NCBI RefSeq assembly: GCF_001945365.1
Contig: NZ_MSTQ01000024.1
Coordinates: forward strand, 20,497 to 84,496
Direction: 5' to 3'
Source: Pseudomonas reinekei
Lineage (GTDB): Bacteria; Pseudomonadota; Gammaproteobacteria; Pseudomonadales; Pseudomonadaceae
DNA length: 64,000 nt
Position numbers and translations under genes: made by a program. Shown here piece after piece: positions 52,534 through 61,486 of the stretch (position 1 is its first letter; each line of letters starts with the position of its first letter). The notes beneath the pieces are model-generated. The model had not been told where the DNA came from, ran no database searches, and saw only the letters and a list, made by a program, of their open reading frames with translations.

Positions 52534-54804
52534 ATGTCCGATCGTTTCGAACTCTTCCTCACTTGCCCCAAAGGCCTTGAAGGCCTGCTTATCGAGGAAG
52601 CCGTCGGGCTTGGCCTTGAGGAAGCACGTGAGCACACGTCTGCCGTGCGCGGCATGGCCACCATGGAAACCGCTTATCGCCTGTGCCTGTGGTCGCGTCT
52701 GGCCAACCGGGTCTTGCTGGTGCTCAAGCGTTTCCCGATGAAAGATGCCGAGGACCTCTATCACGGCGTACTCGACATCGATTGGCAAGACCACATGCTC
52801 AATGACGGCACCCTGGCCGTTGAATTCAGCGGTCACGGCTCCGGCATCGACAACACCCACTTCGGCGCCTTGAAGGTCAAGGATGCCATCGTCGACAAAC
52901 TGCGCACCCCGCAAGGCGATCGTCCGTCCATCGACAAACTCAACCCGGACCTGCGCATTCACCTGCGTCTGGACCGTGGCGAAGCGATCCTCTCCCTCGA
53001 CCTGTCCGGCCACAGCCTGCACCAGCGCGGCTACCGTCTGCAGCAGGGCGCGGCGCCGCTGAAGGAAAACCTCGCAGCCGCCATCCTGATCCGTTCCGGC
53101 TGGCCGCGTATCGCGGCTGAAGGCGGCGCACTGGCTGACCCGATGTGCGGTGTCGGTACGTTCCTGGTGGAAGCGGCGATGATCGCTGCCGACATCGCGC
53201 CGAACCTGCGTCGCGAACAGTGGGGTTTCACTGCCTGGCTCGGTCACGTACCGGCGCTGTGGAAAAAGCTCCACGAGGAAGCCTCCGAGCGCGCCGCCGC
53301 CGGTCTGGCCAAGCCACCGCTGTGGATTCGCGGATACGAAGCCGACCCGCGCCTGATTCAACCGGGCCGCAACAACGTCGAGCGTGCCGGCCTCAGCGAG
53401 TGGATCAAGATCTATCAAGGTGAAGTCGCGACCTTCGAGCCGCGTCCCGACCAGAACCAGAAAGGCCTGGTGATCTGCAACCCTCCCTACGGCGAGCGTC
53501 TGGGCGACGAGGCGAGCCTGCTCTACCTCTATCAGAACCTCGGCGAACGCCTGCGCCAGGCCTGCCTGAACTGGGAAGCGGCGGTGTTCACCGGCGCGCC
53601 GGACCTGGGCAAGCGCATGGGCATCCGCAGCCACAAGCAGTATTCGTTCTGGAACGGCGCCTTGCCGTGCAAGCTGCTGCTGATCAAAGTGCTGCCGGAT
53701 CAGTTCGTCACAGGCGAGCGTCGCACCCCGGAACAGCGTCAGGCCGAGCGAGAACAAGCGGCCTACGATGAAGCGCCGAGCGAACCGCAAGAACGCAAGT
53801 ACAACAAAAACGGCAACCCGATCAAACCAACGCCGGCCCCGGCGCCGGTGATCGAGCAGCCGCGCCTGAGCGAAGGCGGGCAGATGTTTGCCAACCGCCT
53901 GCAAAAGAACCTCAAGGCAATGGGCAAATGGGTCAAGCGCGAAGGCATCGATTGCTACCGCGTCTACGATGCCGACATGCCGGAATACTCCATGGCCATC
54001 GACCTGTATCACGATTGGGTCCACGTCCAGGAATACGCCGCGCCGAAATCCATCGATCCGGAAAAAGCCTCGGCGCGGATGTTCGATGCCCTGGCCGCTA
54101 TTCCGCAGGCGTTGAACATCGACAAGAATTGTGTGGTGGTCAAGCGCCGCGAGCGGCAGAGCGGCACCAGGCAGTACGAGCGTCAGGCGGCGCAGGGCAA
54201 GTTCGTCGAGGTCAACGAAGGTGGCGTGAAGCTGCTGGTCAACCTCACGGACTACCTGGATACCGGTCTGTTCCTCGACCACCGTCCGATGCGCATGCGC
54301 ATTCAGAAAGAGGCGGCCGGCAAGCGCTTCCTCAATCTGTTCTGCTACACCGCCACGGCCAGCGTGCATGCGGCCAAGGGCGGCGCGCGCAGCACCACCA
54401 GCGTCGACCTGTCGAAAACCTACCTCGATTGGGCGCGTCGCAACCTGTCGCTGAACGGTTTCTCCGACAAGAACCGTCTGGAGCAGGGCGATGTGATGGC
54501 CTGGCTGGACGCCAGCCGTGACGAGTACGACCTGATCTTCATCGACCCGCCGACGTTCTCCAACTCCAAGCGCATGGAAGGCATTTTCGACGTGCAGCGT
54601 GATCAGGTGCAGTTGATCGACCTGGCGATGGCTCGATTGGCCCCGGGCGGGGTGTTGTACTTCTCCAACAACTTCCGCAAGTTCGACCTGGAACCCAACC
54701 TCAGCGAGCGCTACGCGGTCGAAGAGATCACGGCCCAGACCATCGATCCGGATTTTGCCCGCAACCCCAAGATCCACCGCGCCTGGAAAATCACGGCCCG
54801 CTGA
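52534..54804 (+). CDS. rlmL: 23S rRNA methyltransferase RlmKL
   Basis: This 756-residue fused enzyme makes m2G2445 (RlmL half) and m7G2069 (RlmK half) on 23S rRNA. Order: THUMP domain (about 45-155), first Rossmann methyltransferase with NPPYGERLG (316-324), linker rich in Pro/Ala/Glu, second methyltransferase with DPPTFSNSKRM (from 671). Length is normal for the fusion. Confidence 0.96.
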   Translation: MSDRFELFLTCPKGLEGLLIEEAVGLGLEEAREHTSAVRGMATMETAYRLCLWSRLANRVLLVLKRFPMKDAEDLYHGVLDIDWQDHMLNDGTLAVEFSGHGSGIDNTHFGALKVKDAIVDKLRTPQGDRPSIDKLNPDLRIHLRLDRGEAILSLDLSGHSLHQRGYRLQQGAAPLKENLAAAILIRSGWPRIAAEGGALADPMCGVGTFLVEAAMIAADIAPNLRREQWGFTAWLGHVPALWKKLHEEASERAAAGLAKPPLWIRGYEADPRLIQPGRNNVERAGLSEWIKIYQGEVATFEPRPDQNQKGLVICNPPYGERLGDEASLLYLYQNLGERLRQACLNWEAAVFTGAPDLGKRMGIRSHKQYSFWNGALPCKLLLIKVLPDQFVTGERRTPEQRQAEREQAAYDEAPSEPQERKYNKNGNPIKPTPAPAPVIEQPRLSEGGQMFANRLQKNLKAMGKWVKREGIDCYRVYDADMPEYSMAIDLYHDWVHVQEYAAPKSIDPEKASARMFDALAAIPQALNIDKNCVVVKRRERQSGTRQYERQAAQGKFVEVNEGGVKLLVNLTDYLDTGLFLDHRPMRMRIQKEAAGKRFLNLFCYTATASVHAAKGGARSTTSVDLSKTYLDWARRNLSLNGFSDKNRLEQGDVMAWLDASRDEYDLIFIDPPTFSNSKRMEGIFDVQRDQVQLIDLAMARLAPGGVLYFSNNFRKFDLEPNLSERYAVEEITAQTIDPDFARNPKIHRAWKITAR

Positions 54805-54822
54805 CACTTGAATTGGTTGGAT

Positions 54823-54861
54823 CCACAGAGCCTTGATTTTGAAAGGCTCTGTGGGTTCTTT
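54823..54861 (+). terminator. Intrinsic terminator of rlmKL
   Basis: A 12-bp stem CCACAGAGCCTT / AAGGCTCTGTGG (54823-54834 and 54843-54854) is followed by GTTCTTT. Confidence 0.75.
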
Positions 54862-54947
54862 CAGCGCTGGTCAAATTAGTGGCTAATAGCTATAACTCAA
54901 CTCAGGGCCAAAGGGCTTTCCCGCACCTGGCGTTTTGAGTTGCGTCT

Positions 54948-57341
54948 ATGTCGTTGCACGCCGTGCGCCCAAAAATCCTGGGTTTTATCAGCGAAGATGT
55001 CTCGGCCTGGCTGGTCGCGCTCCTGGTATTGCTCGTCGGCGGGATTCTCACGGGCCTGCTGGCGTGGTCGAACCTCAACTTGTTTCAACATCAATTGCGG
55101 CAACGTTTTCAACTGTTGGCCAATGAGCGTTACAGCCGTATCGAAGAACGTTTTGAAGATCAGGAGCAGCGCCTCGATGGCCTGCGCCGGTTTTTTGCCA
55201 ACTCCGGTTCGGTCTCCCGAGACGAGTTCGATGGCTACACCCGACCTTTATTACACCGGACCCAGGCGTATTCCTATGCCGAACGGGTGAGCCATGGCCA
55301 ACGCGCGGCATTCGAAAGCCGTGTTCGTGGCGAGGGCTTGAGCAATTTTAGCTTTCGCGAGCTCAACGCCGACGGCCAGTTGCAACTGGCTGCCGAGAGG
55401 GATGAGTATGTGGTCGTGGTGTACAGCCAGACACAAAGCAAACTCGGCGCGCCGCTCGGGTACGATTTACTGGCCCAGCCGATGCGGCGTGCCACGCTGG
55501 AGCGAGCTGATCAGCATGGCCAGATGGCCGTTTCGCAACCCATGCACTTGATCGGTACCGAGCCGGCGTATGCGCGGGGCGTGCTGCTGGTCGCGCCGGT
55601 CGTGTTGCGCAATCGTCCAGTGCCAGCCAAACCGGTCGGTTATGTCATGGCCGTGATCAGCATGCGCCAGTTGCTGGCAGACGGTCTGCCGGAGGCGGGG
55701 CTTGACTATCTGACGGTGCGTATCCTCGATCTGTCCATCGATAATCAGCATGAAGTGCTGTATGAGTCGCCAAACGTGCCGGCCGTCAGTGAGTTGTCGG
55801 CGACCCGGCTGTTGCGTCTGGCCGACCATGATTACCAGGTTGATATCCAGCCCAGCGAGGCGTTTCTCAAGGCCAACCATTCGTCGGTGACCACCCTGGT
55901 GGTGCTCGGTGGTTTGCTCAGCATGTTGCTCAGTGCCTTGCTTTACGTGCTGGTCAGCCAGCGGCAGCGGGCGCTGAAAATGGTTGAACAGCGGACCGAA
56001 GAACTGCGCGCCCGCGAACAGGAACTGCGCGGCACCCATGGCCAGTTACGCGGTGTGCTGAACGCTGCAACCCAGGTGGCGATCATTGCCACGGATTTGC
56101 GCGGCGTGATCAGCACCTTCAATGCCGGTGCCGAGCAGATGCTCGGCTACACCGCTACCGAGGTGGTGGGGCAAATGACCCTGGAAAACCTGCACCTGCC
56201 CCGGGAGCTGTCGGCACGCTCGGCAGAACTGAGCGCGCGCTTCGGCAAACCGGTGCCAACCTGCCATGCAATGCTGGTCGAGGGCAGCGAGGGCGGCAAG
56301 CACGAGGCGCGTGAATGGACGCTGGTGCGGGGCGACGGCAGCCATTTGATCGTCAACATGCTGGCGACCCCGGTGCTTGATGAGCAAGGCCTGTGGGTCG
56401 GTCATCTGGCGGTGTGCATCGATATTACCGAACGCAAACGGGTCCACGAGGCCCTGGCCGCTCGGGACGTATTGTTGAAGAAACTCAGCGCCCATGTCCC
56501 AGGCGGAATCTATCAGTTCAAGATGGAATTCGACGGCCGCTTCAGCGTGATCTACGCCAGTGACGGTATTCGCGAAATCTACGAACTCGAGCCGGACGTA
56601 TTGCTGCTCAATGCCGAGGCGATCTTCACGCGGATTCATCCCCAGGACATCACCCGTGTGCGCGCCTCTATTCGCGACTCGGCCGATACCATCAGCCCCT
56701 GGCGCGAAGAATATCGCGTGCAGTTGCCGCAACGCGGTCTGCGCTGGGTACGCGGCGAGGCGACGCCGGAAGAACTGCCTGGCGGCGGCGTACTCTGGCA
56801 TGGCTACATTTCGGACATTTCCGACATGAAGCGGGTGGAAGAAGAACTGCGCGCGCTGTCGGTCACTGATTCCCTGACCGGCATTCACAACCGGCGGTAT
56901 TTCCAGGAGCGCCTGACCACGGAAATGGCCCGGGTCGAGCGCGGCGGCGGCGAGCTGTCGGTGATCATGCTCGACATCGACCATTTCAAACGCATCAATG
57001 ACCAGCATGGCCATGCCGTAGGTGATCGGGTATTGCAGATCGTCTGCGAGCGCATTGGCCATCGGTTGCGCCGCACGGACGTGTTTTGCCGATTGGGTGG
57101 CGAGGAGTTCATGGTGCTGTGCCCCGACATCAGCGGTGAACACGCGTACGGGTTGGCACTGGAACTGTGGCAAGGCTTGCGCAGTTCGCCGATCGACGAG
57201 GTCGGGATCGTCACCGCGAGTTTCGGGATTGCCAACTGGCGAGTCGGTGAGGGTGCGGATGCGCTGCTGCTGCGGGCGGACTCAGGGGTCTATGCGGCGA
57301 AACAGGCGGGCAGGGACCGGGTGCAGGGCGAGACGAACTGA
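54948..57341 (+). CDS. Membrane diguanylate cyclase (CHASE-PAS-PAS-GGDEF)
   Basis: This 797-residue protein makes c-di-GMP. An N-terminal TM helix (WLVALLVLLVGGILTGLLAW), a periplasmic CHASE domain (RRFFANSGSVSRDEFDGYTRP) and a second TM helix near 325 lead to two PAS domains (about 360-475 and 500-610). The GGDEF domain has an active GGEEF at 717-721 and a feedback I-site RxxD five residues before it. No EAL domain follows. The extracellular ligand is unknown; CHASE domains in other proteins sense small molecules such as cytokinins. Confidence 0.93.
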   Translation: MSLHAVRPKILGFISEDVSAWLVALLVLLVGGILTGLLAWSNLNLFQHQLRQRFQLLANERYSRIEERFEDQEQRLDGLRRFFANSGSVSRDEFDGYTRPLLHRTQAYSYAERVSHGQRAAFESRVRGEGLSNFSFRELNADGQLQLAAERDEYVVVVYSQTQSKLGAPLGYDLLAQPMRRATLERADQHGQMAVSQPMHLIGTEPAYARGVLLVAPVVLRNRPVPAKPVGYVMAVISMRQLLADGLPEAGLDYLTVRILDLSIDNQHEVLYESPNVPAVSELSATRLLRLADHDYQVDIQPSEAFLKANHSSVTTLVVLGGLLSMLLSALLYVLVSQRQRALKMVEQRTEELRAREQELRGTHGQLRGVLNAATQVAIIATDLRGVISTFNAGAEQMLGYTATEVVGQMTLENLHLPRELSARSAELSARFGKPVPTCHAMLVEGSEGGKHEAREWTLVRGDGSHLIVNMLATPVLDEQGLWVGHLAVCIDITERKRVHEALAARDVLLKKLSAHVPGGIYQFKMEFDGRFSVIYASDGIREIYELEPDVLLLNAEAIFTRIHPQDITRVRASIRDSADTISPWREEYRVQLPQRGLRWVRGEATPEELPGGGVLWHGYISDISDMKRVEEELRALSVTDSLTGIHNRRYFQERLTTEMARVERGGGELSVIMLDIDHFKRINDQHGHAVGDRVLQIVCERIGHRLRRTDVFCRLGGEEFMVLCPDISGEHAYGLALELWQGLRSSPIDEVGIVTASFGIANWRVGEGADALLLRADSGVYAAKQAGRDRVQGETN

Positions 57342-57365
57342 CCCGGCCCACACACAAACCCGGTT

Positions 57366-57385
57366 GGAGCCGGCAAGCCGGCTCC
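57366..57385. terminator. Bidirectional palindrome between DGC and dacB
   Basis: GGAGCCGGC-AA-GCCGGCTCC is a perfect 9-bp palindrome between convergent genes, resembling a solitary REP (type B core). It may serve as a terminator for both. Confidence 0.5.
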
Positions 57386-57391
57386 TACTGT

Positions 57392-58852
57392 TTACAGGAC
57401 CGAGGCGGTCTGCGGCAGTTTTGGCTGGCGGTACAGGTCCAGCAGCACTTGGTCGAGCACCGACGATGCACCGAACGGCGCCTTGTCGTTGAGGATCGCC
57501 ACGACCGCCCACGTGTTGCCATTGACGTCACGGCTGAAGCCGGCGATGGCGCGCACAGTGTTCAGGGTGCCGGTCTTGACGTGGGCTTCGCCGCGCATCG
57601 CGGTGGTCTTCAGGCGTTTGCGCATGGTGCCATCGGTGCCGGCAATCGGCATCGAGCTGATGTATTCGGCGGCGTAAGGGCTGCGCCATGCGGCCTGCAG
57701 CATCGAGGCCATTTCCCGGGCGCTGACGCGTTCGGAGCGGGACAGGCCGGAGCCGTTCTCCATCACCAGATGCGGCGCGGTAATACCTTTCTTCGCCAGC
57801 CACTGGCGTACGACGCGTTGTGCCGCCTTGGCGTCGTCACCGTCGGCATCGGTACGGAATTTTTGCCCCAGGCTCAGGAACAGCTGCTGGGCCATGGTGT
57901 TGTTACTGTACTTGTTGATGTCGCGGATGATTTCCGCCAGATCGGGCGAGAATGACCGCGCCAGCACCTTGGCGCCTTTCGGCGTAGGCGCCAGCACATC
58001 CTTGCCCTGGATGCTGCCGCCCAGTTCTTTCCAGATCGCACGCACGGCACCGGCCGTGTAGGTTGCGTGATCAAGCAGCGACAGGTAGGTCTGCGAACTG
58101 CAGCCTTCGCCCAACTGGCCGCCAACGGTCACAGTCACGCTGCCATCGGCCTGGGGCACCGGGTTGTAGCGTACGCCGCCGGTGCATTGTTTAGAGTTGA
58201 TGGCCTTGACCTGATTGTCGATGCGGATGCTGGCAATCGGCGGTTCCACCGAGACCAGCACCTTGCCCGAATCGTTGCGCGCGACAAAGCGCAGGGCCTT
58301 GAGATTGACCAGCAGCGCATCGGGTTTGACCAGGAACGGTTTGTTTTCGTCGTTGCCGTCATCATTGAACTCGGGCAGTTGCGGCTGCACGAAGAAGTTC
58401 TTGTCGAGCACCAGATCGCCGGTGACCTGGGTCACGCCATTGGCGCGCAGGTCGCGCATCAGCAACCAGAGTTTTTCCATGTTCAGCTTCGGATCACCGC
58501 CACCCTTGAGGTACAGGTTGCCGTTGAGAATGCCGCCGCTGAGCGTGCCGTCGGTGTAGAACTCGGTCTTCCACTGGTGGTTCGGGCCAAGCATTTCCAG
58601 GGCCGCGTAGGTCGTCACCAGCTTCATGGTCGACGCCGGGTTGACCGATACGTCGGCGTTGAAAATGGTCGGGGTGCCTGGGCCGTTGAGCGGGAGCATC
58701 ACCAGTGACAGGGCGTTTTCCTGCAGCTTGCTGGCCTTGAGGGCTTTTTCAACGTTGGGTGACAAAGAGGTGATGATAGGGGCAGCAGAAACGGGAAGGG
58801 CCAGGGGGAGCAGCAGGCCGGCCAGCAACAATGGACGCAACGATTTGATCAT
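57392..58852 (-). CDS. dacB: D-Ala-D-Ala carboxypeptidase/endopeptidase PBP4 (DacB)
   Basis: This 486-residue periplasmic class C penicillin-binding protein (peptidase S13) has a signal peptide (LLLAGLLLPLALPVSA). The active-site motifs are STMK with Ser74/Lys77, SNN in YSNNTMAQQ, and KTG in HVKTGTLN. It trims and opens peptidoglycan; in pseudomonads its loss can induce AmpC. It is normally divergent from yggL, which helps interpret the broken copy next to it. Confidence 0.95.
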   Translation of the reverse strand: MIKSLRPLLLAGLLLPLALPVSAAPIITSLSPNVEKALKASKLQENALSLVMLPLNGPGTPTIFNADVSVNPASTMKLVTTYAALEMLGPNHQWKTEFYTDGTLSGGILNGNLYLKGGGDPKLNMEKLWLLMRDLRANGVTQVTGDLVLDKNFFVQPQLPEFNDDGNDENKPFLVKPDALLVNLKALRFVARNDSGKVLVSVEPPIASIRIDNQVKAINSKQCTGGVRYNPVPQADGSVTVTVGGQLGEGCSSQTYLSLLDHATYTAGAVRAIWKELGGSIQGKDVLAPTPKGAKVLARSFSPDLAEIIRDINKYSNNTMAQQLFLSLGQKFRTDADGDDAKAAQRVVRQWLAKKGITAPHLVMENGSGLSRSERVSAREMASMLQAAWRSPYAAEYISSMPIAGTDGTMRKRLKTTAMRGEAHVKTGTLNTVRAIAGFSRDVNGNTWAVVAILNDKAPFGASSVLDQVLLDLYRQPKLPQTASVL

Positions 58853-59084
58853 GTGAAATAGAACCCTGCAGCCGAGGGGAAAAAAACGAGGGCATGAAAA
58901 AAAATTCCCTCAGTGGTCATGAAAGTGTCGGCATTATGCCCCAAGGTGTCACGGCTTGTGCCGTGCCTTGCCCCTCTAATCGGCTATTTTTTTACCGGCG
59001 GTAGCTGTCGCGCCCCAGAGAGTCGGGCAATCGGCCGCTTAAACTGCTAAAGTGCCGCCCGTTATTACTTAAGAGGATTGTTCC

Positions 59085-59142
59085 AATGGCGACTAACCGT
59101 TCCCAGCGTCTGCGCAAAAAACTGTGCGTCGATGAATTTCAA
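59085..59142 (+). pseudogene. 5' fragment of yggL (native locus, broken)
   Basis: ATG 59085 encodes MATNRSQRLRKKLCVDEFQ, identical in protein sequence to the start of the intact gene at 60265-60609, then abruptly changes to unrelated AT-rich sequence with stops. The leader GTTATTACTTAAGAGGATTG is also shared. Codons differ at many third positions, so it is not a recent copy of the intact gene. Position next to divergent dacB is the usual home of yggL. Confidence 0.85.
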
Positions 59143-59357
59143 GTTTTGCTAATTAGCACAAAATAGTTCGAATGTTGTCAAAAACACTTTTGCCCTCTTA
59201 CCTCTGAATCCCCGGTCTCCCCTCAGGCATCCAGCCGCTTTCAGCCAATCACGCTCTAGGCTCTGAACGAAAACCTTTGAAATTCTACTAGCGCCCGTCA
59301 ACGCGCGTGTTGCCGTAGAGTTCTGGTGTTTTCAGCCACGACACTGTCATCTCTAAA

Positions 59358-59462
59358 CAATACGAACTTTCCGATGCAGACCGGGAGTTGTTCGCGGATC
59401 TTTTCGCTGTAACCCGCCGTACCTAACGCCCCAGAGCTGATGACCGACGGATGCTGACTTTC
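59358..59462 (+). pseudogene. Relic of an IS5/IS4-family transposase N-terminus
   Basis: One frame reads QYELSDADRELFADLF-AVTRRT, stop, RPRADDRRML. This matches the start of IS5-type transposases (YxLxDxxWxLIxxLLP...GRPRxDDRRxLN) with an in-frame TAA at 59424 and no continuing frame. It is a decayed insertion-sequence fragment. Confidence 0.65.
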
Positions 59463-60230
59463 AATTGCCACGGCGGATTTTTAGCACGCTTGTAGAGCGT
59501 GAGCCCACGCTAATAGGCGGGTTATGCTTCGGTGTGGCGATGAGTAATTAACGTGGGGAGGACGAGCCAAGAAGCGTTTGACGCACTGACTGCGTCGAAG
59601 GGGGGCACGTGAACATTGAAGGGTATGCGAGTCGGCATCCGAGTGCAGCAACATTGCGGGAGAAGGCCCGCGTTTCGATTACTAGGAGCCGGTGATCCTT
59701 TCCGCTCGAATAGGATGGCTTTGGCATGGCGCCTAATCCTCAGTGAAATCTGAAGCAGGCGTAGGCGGCCGTCCACGTAGGTGGGTAAGTCAGAAATCGA
59801 CTTGGCCTAATTGGCAAGCGTAATTCCATGGCTAGGAAGGGCGAACGGCTTCAGAAAGTAACCACACGCAAAACCAGCGTCAGGATGATTGAGCCAGCTG
59901 GGTTTGCAGAAAGCATCGCAACCCTGCTTTCACTGTCAACTGACATAACCTGAGCTTCCCTTCACTGGATCGACGCCGCAGGCGGAGCAGCGCTTATATG
60001 AGAGTGGCCGTCATCGGAATCATGGGTAAGTCACCTAGCGGACGACACCAGGATTCCAAGTGCAGCTTTTTAGTTGTGAGGGGGAATGGAGCGACGGTAA
60101 TGCCGGCAGGCCATGGCGAGATTAGGATCGTCCCCGTGCTTGATCACGGACAGTGGGGCGCTCGAATAAGGGAGGGAATTCGGGGAGGACGCAATATGAC
60201 GATAAAAGCGCGTTTCATGATGGAGAAACA
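59463..60230. other. Gene-free accessory stretch
   Basis: No gene I can support. A frame at 59998-60261 (87 codons) runs into the yggL terminator, lacks a ribosome-binding site and shows no recognisable domain, so I leave it out. The sequence has mixed composition and looks like decayed mobile DNA; an unrecognised structured RNA is possible. Confidence 0.4.
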
Positions 60231-60231
60231 A

Positions 60232-60259
60232 AAAGGGCCATCACGATGGATGGCCCTTT
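60232..60259 (-). terminator. Intrinsic terminator of yggL
   Basis: AAAGGGCCATC (60232-60242) pairs with GATGGCCCTTT (60249-60259); on the minus strand it ends in TTTTTG, just after the yggL stop. Confidence 0.85.
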
Positions 60260-60264
60260 GAACA

Positions 60265-60609
60265 TCAAGCTACCGGATTGATTGGCTTTTCCGGGTACCA
60301 GACGTCCAGCAACGGGCTGACTTCAACGCTGGTCAGCTCGGTGCGGCCTTTGAGCCAGGCTTCAACGGCAGCGCGTTGTTCAGCGCTGACCGAGCCACGC
60401 TTCTGCAGGCAAACCAGACCGTAGTCGTCGCCGCCAACATAGCCCAGGCCGTTGGCTTCCATGGCTTCTTTGAGGAACGCGTCGAGGAATGCATCGATTG
60501 CCTCGTCAGCCAAATCTTCCTTGAAGTCCAGGTTCAGCTCGAAGCCCAATTCCTGGAACTCGTCTACACAGAGCTTTTTGCGCAGACGCTGGGAGCGGTT
60601 AGTGGCCAT
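60265..60609 (-). CDS. yggL: YggL-family protein (DUF469)
   Basis: This 114-residue YggL/DUF469 protein (MATNRSQRLRKKLCVDEFQE...DYGLVCLQKRGS) is intact. The family is associated with the large ribosomal subunit (50S), with unclear function. It is in inverted orientation to the broken copy at 59085 and differs from it at synonymous sites, so it probably arrived with foreign DNA and restores the lost gene. AAGAGGATTG precedes the ATG. Confidence 0.93.
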   Translation of the reverse strand: MATNRSQRLRKKLCVDEFQELGFELNLDFKEDLADEAIDAFLDAFLKEAMEANGLGYVGGDDYGLVCLQKRGSVSAEQRAAVEAWLKGRTELTSVEVSPLLDVWYPEKPINPVA

Positions 60610-60649
60610 TGAAACAATCCTCTTAAGTAATAACGCCGCGCATCTTATC

Positions 60650-61064
60650 AGCTACGCGACACCTCTGCCTGATTGAGTGAGGCGATGGCCAAGCGAATCA
60701 GTTGCTTCACCGCATTTTTAGCTTCCCCATTTATAGGGGGGCGGTTGCTGCCGGCGCAGATGCTCATGGACACCAGCGTCAAGAGAGTGCATACAGCGGC
60801 TTTTGAGGTGAGCTATGAAAGCGCGATTCAAATTCAATCGTGATTATGTGCCAGCATTCGTCTCAGCTACCGCAAGGGATCTGGGGTAATACTAGAGGAA
60901 AACGAAATTCCGAAGAATAGCTAACCTCGGAGCACGAGGGAGCAATCCCTACAGTACTATTACGAAAAGCATCGTTGAGATGATCGGGCGAAACCGGCCT
61001 ATTCTGCGGCTACTGTCCGGGGACCCGCATATCCTTTTCAGCAGCACCAGATAGCTGAAATCAG
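60650..61064. other. Gene-free stretch between yggL and xre
   Basis: No open frame with a start site or recognisable product on either strand. It includes the yggL promoter region (a TAAGAT-like -10 near 60650 on the minus strand) and otherwise looks like decayed accessory DNA. Confidence 0.4.
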
Positions 61065-61346
61065 TTAGATCCCTATTTCAGCTAGCTCCATTCGAATCCT
61101 TTCGAACAAATGGTCCTTGCTGGCATGCTCGTTTGAAGTGAGATAGCCAGCGAAGATTATGCTCATTGGGTGAACGCCTAGGACATCTGCCATCTGCTCG
61201 ATTTTGTCTATCGAAGCACTACCTCTTCCAGCTTCGAGGTTGCTGATGTAAGGCTGGCTTGGACCTAAACTTTCCTGGGGAATGTCTCTCTTAAGTCGAT
61301 ATGACTTGATGGAGGTACCAATAGCCCGCTTGAGTTCCAATCGCAT
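61065..61346 (-). CDS. Xre/Cro-family repressor
   Basis: A 93-residue helix-turn-helix protein: KRAIGTSIKSYRLKRDIPQESL, then recognition helix PSQPYISNLEAGRG and LGVHPMSIIF. GAGAAG lies 6 bp before ATG 61346. Such single-domain Xre proteins occur in Pseudomonas islands and prophage-like loci. A dyad in the divergent promoter is a likely operator for autoregulation. Confidence 0.85.
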   Translation of the reverse strand: MRLELKRAIGTSIKSYRLKRDIPQESLGPSQPYISNLEAGRGSASIDKIEQMADVLGVHPMSIIFAGYLTSNEHASKDHLFERIRMELAEIGI

Positions 61347-61396
61347 GAGTACTTCTCGCAAAAGGAACGATAAAGCCGGTCAAAGCAGTTTTGTTC

Positions 61397-61414
61397 TATA
61401 CTCTTAACAGTATA
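61397..61414. promoter_or_regulatory. Candidate Xre operator
   Basis: TATACT-CTTAAC-AGTATA is a perfect 6-bp dyad in the AT-rich divergent region between the xre gene and 61487. Parts of it resemble -10 elements on both strands, so repressor binding would block both promoters. Confidence 0.5.
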
Positions 61415-61486
61415 ATTTGACATCTTGTTCTGATTTTTTACCGTAGTGGGCTTCATCGTCTACAGGTGTGCGAGATTTATACGTCT

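Noticed and set aside
52402..54807. 801-codon open frame antisense to rlmKL
   Set aside because: Shadow frame without motifs; rlmKL on the plus strand has all its catalytic motifs.
59143..60230. Group II intron or retron RNA
   Set aside because: I looked for a domain V-like hairpin and a reverse transcriptase gene; neither was found, so the idea is not supported.
59998..60261. 87-codon frame upstream of the yggL terminator
   Set aside because: No ribosome-binding site, no recognisable domain, and its end is made of the terminator of the opposite-strand gene.
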